In this document: in pieces, positions 12,382 to 16,164 of the stretch
Layout: each line of letters starts with the position of its first letter
How positions within the stretch are numbered: the stretch's first letter is position 1
Source of the DNA: an uncultured Treponema sp.
Lineage (GTDB): Bacteria; Spirochaetota; Spirochaetia; Treponematales; Treponemataceae
Direction: 5' to 3'
Length of the DNA: 16,164 nucleotides
Assembly (NCBI GenBank): GCA_937890485.1
Contig: CALBXN010000115.1
Span: forward strand, 1-16,164
Notes under the pieces: generated by a model
The model's database searches: none
What the model was told of the DNA's origin: nothing
The model's input: only the letters and a program-made list of their open reading frames with translations
Made by a program: the position numbers and the translations under genes

Positions 12382-13765
12382 AAAAATAATTGTTCTTATT
12401 TTATTGCAATATATTTGTATCATTTTTTGTTTTTCTCAAATATCTATAAATAATGTGAATGATGCTGTGAATATAGCATTACAAAATTCAAAGCAAATTT
12501 ATTTGCAAGAATTAAATTCTTTAATTACAATGAAAACATCAAAACTTTCATTTAGAGAATTTTTACCATCAGTTAATTTTAGTTATAATGATTCTTCTGG
12601 AGTTACTTATTTTTCTACAGATACAAATTCTAAAACTTTTTCAGTGTCATTAAACCAACTTTTATTTGATGGGGGTAAACTGAGATTTAATTATCAAATT
12701 AATAAATTGAATAGTATGTATTCATATAATGCAGTAACTTTAGAATTAAAAGAATTTCAATCTCAAATAATTAATGAATATTATTCTCTATTAAAACAAC
12801 GTGAGATTGTAAATATTAATAAAGATTTATTAGAGTCAGCAACAGAGCAATTAACTATTATTGAAAAAGAAAAGGATTTAGGATTAACTCTAGAAACTGA
12901 ATATTTAGAATATCAAATTTCGTATTTGCAGACAGAAAATGATTTATATATAAGTAAAAGAGAATTAAGAAGAAGAGAAGATGATTTTAAAATATTACTT
13001 GGACTTAGTAAAAATGTAAAATTAGATATTAATGATTCATTTTATAATGACTATAAATTTATATCATATATAGATTATATTGATTTTTTATTTGAATATA
13101 GTAAAAATAATAATTTAGAATTAAAACAACAAAACCTGTCTATCATCACAGCTCAAAAACAATTGGAATTTTCAAAAACTTGGTTCTTGCCTTCAATCTC
13201 ATTAGAAGGCGGAGTTTCTTTTTCTGGAACAAATTATCCTTTGACTGAACCTAGTTATAATTTAAAACTTAATTTTTCATTTTCTGATAATCCATTCCTA
13301 TCTACAGATATTAATAAATCATTAAGTTTAAAAAATCAAAAACTAAACAATATTACAGATAATGCATCATTTACTTTACTTCCTAGTTCAACATATTTAA
13401 CTACATTAAAACAAAATAAAATATCATTGTTGCAACTAAAATTACAATATGAAAATAGTATAAATCAATTGTATGATTCAATATCAGATGCGATTTATAG
13501 TTTAGATGATTTACTACATAGTATTATAATACAAGAAAAAACAATAAATTTACAGCAGAAGAAAATAGAGGTTAGTAAGGCTGAATTAAAAACAGGTAAT
13601 ATAAAACGAGTTGATTATCTAGAAGATTTAATTAATTTAGCTTCGTACAAAATACAATTATTAGACGAAAAATTTAATGCACAAAATCAAATTAGAACTT
13701 TAGAAATTATAACTTACATACCTTTAGGAGAATTAGAAAATGTTTGTAAAAATCAAAAATTCTAG
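12371..13765 (+). CDS. TolC-family outer-membrane efflux protein
   Basis: A 464-residue protein of the outer-membrane factor family, whose members form trimeric channels across the outer membrane and periplasm for tripartite export. A Sec signal peptide (IIVLILLQYICIIFCFS) is followed by the typical opening NNVNDAVNIALQNSKQIYLQ. The two-fold OEP repeat is visible: long helices with QLLFDGGKLRFNYQINKLNS (strand to helix, residues about 95-115), a middle charged coiled coil (REIVNINKDLLESATEQLTI), and the second repeat opening YSKNNNLELKQQNLSIITAQ at about 240. The closing motif KAELKTGNIKRVDYLEDLIN is the family's usual penultimate segment. The length is normal. The gene overlaps the adaptor gene by 26 bp, a common arrangement. 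Confidence 0.88.
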   Translation: MKIKKIIVLILLQYICIIFCFSQISINNVNDAVNIALQNSKQIYLQELNSLITMKTSKLSFREFLPSVNFSYNDSSGVTYFSTDTNSKTFSVSLNQLLFDGGKLRFNYQINKLNSMYSYNAVTLELKEFQSQIINEYYSLLKQREIVNINKDLLESATEQLTIIEKEKDLGLTLETEYLEYQISYLQTENDLYISKRELRRREDDFKILLGLSKNVKLDINDSFYNDYKFISYIDYIDFLFEYSKNNNLELKQQNLSIITAQKQLEFSKTWFLPSISLEGGVSFSGTNYPLTEPSYNLKLNFSFSDNPFLSTDINKSLSLKNQKLNNITDNASFTLLPSSTYLTTLKQNKISLLQLKLQYENSINQLYDSISDAIYSLDDLLHSIIIQEKTINLQQKKIEVSKAELKTGNIKRVDYLEDLINLASYKIQLLDEKFNAQNQIRTLEIITYIPLGELENVCKNQKF

Positions 13766-15086
13766 TTTAATATTTTTATTTTTTTTATTAATAATATTTT
13801 CATGTGATAAAGAAAAATCAACCACGAATCTGGAAGAAATTCAAAAAGTAAAAACTATTAAAGTTACAAAAGAACGTTTCTTAGAAGATTTAAATACTTT
13901 TGGAACAATAAGTTATAAAACAAAAAATGATATAACAGTATTAGTTGAAGGTACTATTAGTAAATTATTTGTAAAGGAAGGTGATTTTGTAAGAAAAGGG
14001 CAGATTATAGCAGAGTTAAAAAATATTCAATTAGAAATACAACAAGAACAAGCTTTTAATTCTCTAGAATCGGCAAAATCCTCCCTTGTTCAATGTGAAA
14101 GTAATTTAATTTCTGATAGGCTTAATGTAGAAAGTCGATTATTATCTTTAGAAAAATCAAAATTAAATCTAGAACAATTACAGTTAGAATTAAAGGAATT
14201 AAAAAGTACTTTAGAAAAAAATAGAGAATTATTATATATAGGTGGTATTACTGAATCTTCTTTTAAAAGTATGGAATTAAATGTAACCGCAAAAGAAACT
14301 GATGTAAAAATTATGGAAAAAGAAATTGAAATTTCTAGTCTTGGTTTTAGAGATATAGATTTAATTAATAATGGTTATGAAATAAGTCAAGATGTTAATA
14401 TAAATCGTAAAAATTTTATAGAGTTAAATACAAGTTCTAGTAGGGCAAATGTAGAATCCGCAAAATCTAATGTATTAAATGCAGAAAAAAATTTGTATTC
14501 AGCTCAAAAACTTATAGACGAACTTAAGATAAAAGCTGTTACAGATGGTATTGTTGGTGCCACATATTTTGAAGAAGGTGAATTTGTCCCAGAAAAAGAA
14601 AAAATAATAACACTAATGAATGTATCAACAGTAGATGCAATTTTTTCTATTCAAGAACAAGATATACAATATTTTGATATTGGTAATTCTTTATCAGTTG
14701 AGATTACTTCATTAAATAAAATAATAGATTGTAAAATTTCGGAAATTTCTCCTATTGCGGATTCTGCTAGTGGTAATTTTACTGTAAAAGCAAGTATAAA
14801 AAATCATGACAATAGTATAAAACCTGGTATGTTTGTAAAATGTAATATAAAAAGAAATGATACAATAGAATATTGCTGTATTCCTGAAACAACATTACTT
14901 CAAAAAGAAGGAAATTTGGGTTTTGTTTTTTCAGTGGTCAATAATTTTGTTGTACAAAAAGAAATAAATATTCTGAAAAATAAAAATGGTAAATTATGGA
15001 TTGATAATGGAATAAAAGATGGCGAGCTTATTGTTGACAAGCCATCACCATTCTTAAAGGAAGGTGAAAAAGTTGAAATATATTAA
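13740..15086 (+). CDS. HlyD/RND-type periplasmic adaptor lipoprotein (membrane fusion protein)
   Basis: This 448-residue adaptor would link an inner-membrane transporter to the TolC-type channel. The lipoprotein signal ends LLIIFSC with Cys22. The first lipoyl half-motif is VEGTISKLFVKEGDFVRKGQ (about residues 69-88). A long helical hairpin follows (about 97-200, Glu/Lys/Leu heptads), with its turn at YIGGITESSFK, and the second helical part runs to about 260. The second lipoyl half is IKAVTDGIVGATYFEEGEFV. The beta-barrel region includes VEITSLNKIIDCKISEISPI and the hallmark IKPGMFVKCNIKR (about 361-374), and a membrane-proximal domain ends the protein. The ribosome site AGGAG (13725-13729) fits the ATG at 13740. 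The expected next gene, an RND or ABC inner-membrane pump, is not here. Confidence 0.88.
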   Translation: MFVKIKNSSLIFLFFLLIIFSCDKEKSTTNLEEIQKVKTIKVTKERFLEDLNTFGTISYKTKNDITVLVEGTISKLFVKEGDFVRKGQIIAELKNIQLEIQQEQAFNSLESAKSSLVQCESNLISDRLNVESRLLSLEKSKLNLEQLQLELKELKSTLEKNRELLYIGGITESSFKSMELNVTAKETDVKIMEKEIEISSLGFRDIDLINNGYEISQDVNINRKNFIELNTSSSRANVESAKSNVLNAEKNLYSAQKLIDELKIKAVTDGIVGATYFEEGEFVPEKEKIITLMNVSTVDAIFSIQEQDIQYFDIGNSLSVEITSLNKIIDCKISEISPIADSASGNFTVKASIKNHDNSIKPGMFVKCNIKRNDTIEYCCIPETTLLQKEGNLGFVFSVVNNFVVQKEINILKNKNGKLWIDNGIKDGELIVDKPSPFLKEGEKVEIY

Positions 15087-15876
15087 GTTAATTATACTTT
15101 TATTTTTTTGTTCTTGTAAATTTATCTCATTTGAACAGCTAGAACTTTATTGTAATATACCAGAAGATATAATTTTTTTTGATAAAGAATATATAATTAT
15201 AGAATTTTCTATAAGTCCAGATAAAGAATTATTTGAAAAACATTTTCAGTTATTACAAGGAAATACATCTGTTAATTTAACTTTTTTATGGGAAGATAAA
15301 AAATGTTTTATTAAACCAGAAGTAAAATGGAATAATGGTTTTTTATATACTATCAATTTTTCTGATTCTATTTTAACAAATGATGGTCGCACCTATGATG
15401 TTGTTTTAAAAAGACTTTTTTATTATGGTCAAGAGTCTAAATTATTAAAATTAGATAATTGTTCAATTAAAGATAATTCTATAATATATGGAGATTCTGT
15501 TTTAAGTTTTGAATTTAATAATTCTATAGATACTTTAAGTTTTGTATCAAATTTTTCAATTACTCCTTCTATTTCGTATGATATTGAATTTATAAATGAT
15601 AATGAGATTGTTAATATTATAACTAAAAATAAATGGGAAACAAATACTATCTATAAATGGAAACTTGAAAATATAATTTCTAAAGAAGAATATCCATTGA
15701 TAAAATCTTATGAAGGTATATTTTTTGCACCTATAGATATGATGCAACCTTTTGTAAAGAAAATTACTCCTGTTAGTGGTATGGATCAAAGTTATTTATG
15801 GAAAGATAATTCTGATATTAATAATATAAATACAAATATATCAAAACAAGTTGTAAATACTATAAATAATAAATAA
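15073..15876 (+). CDS. Ig-like (Big_5-type) lipoprotein, possibly shortened
   Basis: TTG 15073 is preferred over GTG 15064 because the AAGGAAGG site (15057-15064) overlaps the GTG but lies about 8 nt before the TTG. The product then starts MKYIKLIILLFFCSC, a lipoprotein signal with the lipid cysteine at about residue 15. Two consecutive domains of about 90-100 residues follow, each reading like a bacterial Ig-like Big_5 domain: IIIEFSISPDKELFEKHFQL and a WNNGFLYTINFSDSILTNDG segment, then LSFEFNNSIDTLSFVSNFSI and WETNTIYKWKLENIISKEEY. The last 40 residues start what looks like another domain (MMQPFVKKITPVSG) and then dissolve into Asn/Ile-rich low complexity, so the protein may be truncated. 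It overlaps the adaptor gene and is followed by the operon terminator. Its function is unknown; the position suggests a surface or periplasmic helper of the export system. Confidence 0.72.
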   Translation: MKYIKLIILLFFCSCKFISFEQLELYCNIPEDIIFFDKEYIIIEFSISPDKELFEKHFQLLQGNTSVNLTFLWEDKKCFIKPEVKWNNGFLYTINFSDSILTNDGRTYDVVLKRLFYYGQESKLLKLDNCSIKDNSIIYGDSVLSFEFNNSIDTLSFVSNFSITPSISYDIEFINDNEIVNIITKNKWETNTIYKWKLENIISKEEYPLIKSYEGIFFAPIDMMQPFVKKITPVSGMDQSYLWKDNSDINNINTNISKQVVNTINNK

Positions 15877-15877
15877 A

Positions 15878-15899
15878 GGTTATATAATATTGTATAACC
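15878..15899 (+). other. Small AT-rich hairpin after the operon's last stop codon
   Basis: GGTTATA (15878-15884) pairs perfectly with TATAACC (15893-15899) around an 8-nt loop. There is no T-run, so it is not a terminator by itself. It may protect the 3' end of the message or act with the terminator just downstream. Confidence 0.5.
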
Positions 15900-15902
15900 G
15901 AT

Positions 15903-15937
15903 AAGAAGTCATACTTTACAGTATGGCTTCTTTTTTT
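15903..15937 (+). terminator. Intrinsic terminator of the operon
   Basis: A 13-bp stem (15903-15915 with 15920-15932, one G-U pair) around the tetraloop TTAC runs into a T-tract that continues to 15937. A second T-run (15941-15946) follows. Because the left arm begins with A residues, weak leftward activity is possible. Confidence 0.9.
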
Positions 15938-15962
15938 ACCTTTTTTAGAAAGGAGGACAAAT

Positions 15963-16164
15963 ATGGATAATCAAAAAAGGTGGCAAGAAATAAAAAGTCA
16001 ATTAGATAAAGCTACAAAAGATATAGAACCAAAACAAAGGTTCGCAATTAATGATAAAATTATGCAAAAAACACAAGAAATAATGACTAAAAAATCATTA
16101 AGTTTAATTTATGATGAATATGGAAATCAAATTTATGAAAAAAGTTCAGATATACAAAATTATA
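15963..16164 (+). CDS. Unknown protein, 5' part (runs off the window)
   Basis: The ATG at 15963 has an almost perfect AAAGGAGG (15949-15956) 6 nt upstream, stronger than any in the preceding operon. The 67 visible residues (opening MDNQKRWQEIKSQLDKATKD) are charged and helical for the first 45, with no signal peptide, then contain SLSLIYDEYGNQIYEKSS, a likely beta turn. This suggests a cytoplasmic protein. No family is recognised from this part. It is separated from the lipoprotein operon by the terminator at 15903-15937. No clear promoter is visible in the short gap, so it may be expressed by readthrough or from a promoter hidden in the terminator region. Confidence 0.75.
   Translation, partial: MDNQKRWQEIKSQLDKATKDIEPKQRFAINDKIMQKTQEIMTKKSLSLIYDEYGNQIYEKSSDIQNY

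Noticed and set aside
15851..15888. Promoter for the 15963 gene (TTGTAA at 15851 and TATAAT at 15883)
   Set aside because: The spacing is 26 nt, far too long, and the TATAAT lies inside the hairpin before the operon terminator.
1..16164. tRNA, rRNA, CRISPR array, insertion sequence or integrase
   Set aside because: No cloverleaf-like segment, regular short repeats with spacers, terminal inverted repeats or transposase-like protein was seen; the repeats present are coding scaffold pieces.

Overview
The window is a very AT-rich bacterial contig fragment, cut inside a gene at both ends. Several features point to a double-membraned, spirochaete-like (Treponema-like) bacterium: lipoprotein signals with loose Ser-Cys lipoboxes, a TolC-type outer-membrane factor, a HlyD/RND-type adaptor, SH3-tailed exported proteins, and a large modular surface-type protein. 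This assignment is inferred from protein style and no marker gene settles it. The genetic code looks standard, and TAA, TAG and TGA all end genes.

Bases 1-1107 hold the 3' part of greA, then a long imperfect hairpin whose loop carries the ribosome site and start codon of a tiny exported-peptide gene, and then a leftward gene for a small one-helix membrane protein.

Bases 1134-9972 are the most interesting part: a tandem array of three cassettes plus scraps. Each cassette is a piece of a large modular protein ending in a different C-terminal domain, followed at once by a gene for an exported protein. Cassette A (1134-2826) ends in a cysteine-peptidase-like (C39/NlpC-like) domain and is followed by an SH3-tailed protein. 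Cassette B (2819-5591) has a conserved core, an in-frame amber codon, a tip with a His...Ser-Asp-Gly-Cys motif like L,D-transpeptidases, and a discoidin/NADase-type glycan-binding-like protein. Cassette C (5660-8950) has the longest core, an HExxH segment, a C-terminal LytM/M23 metallopeptidase domain with all the expected metal ligands, and a second SH3-tailed protein (8951-9865). Core pieces recur between cassettes. Two scraps, an in-frame one at 5714-5779 and an orphan HExxH piece at 9847-9972, mark old recombination joints. The layout resembles the orphan tip/partner arrays of Rhs, CdiA and other polymorphic toxins, but here all three tips look like cell-wall or peptide-cleaving enzymes and all three partners look exported.

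Bases 10102-15937 form one rightward operon. A good promoter lies so close to the first start codon that the message may be leaderless. The genes encode two helical-repeat (TPR-like) lipoproteins, a small lipoprotein, a TolC-family outer-membrane factor, a HlyD-family lipoprotein adaptor, and an Ig-like lipoprotein that ends in low-complexity Asn-rich sequence. A strong intrinsic terminator closes the operon. No inner-membrane pump gene is present. A new gene of unknown function starts at 15963 behind a near-perfect ribosome site and runs off the end.
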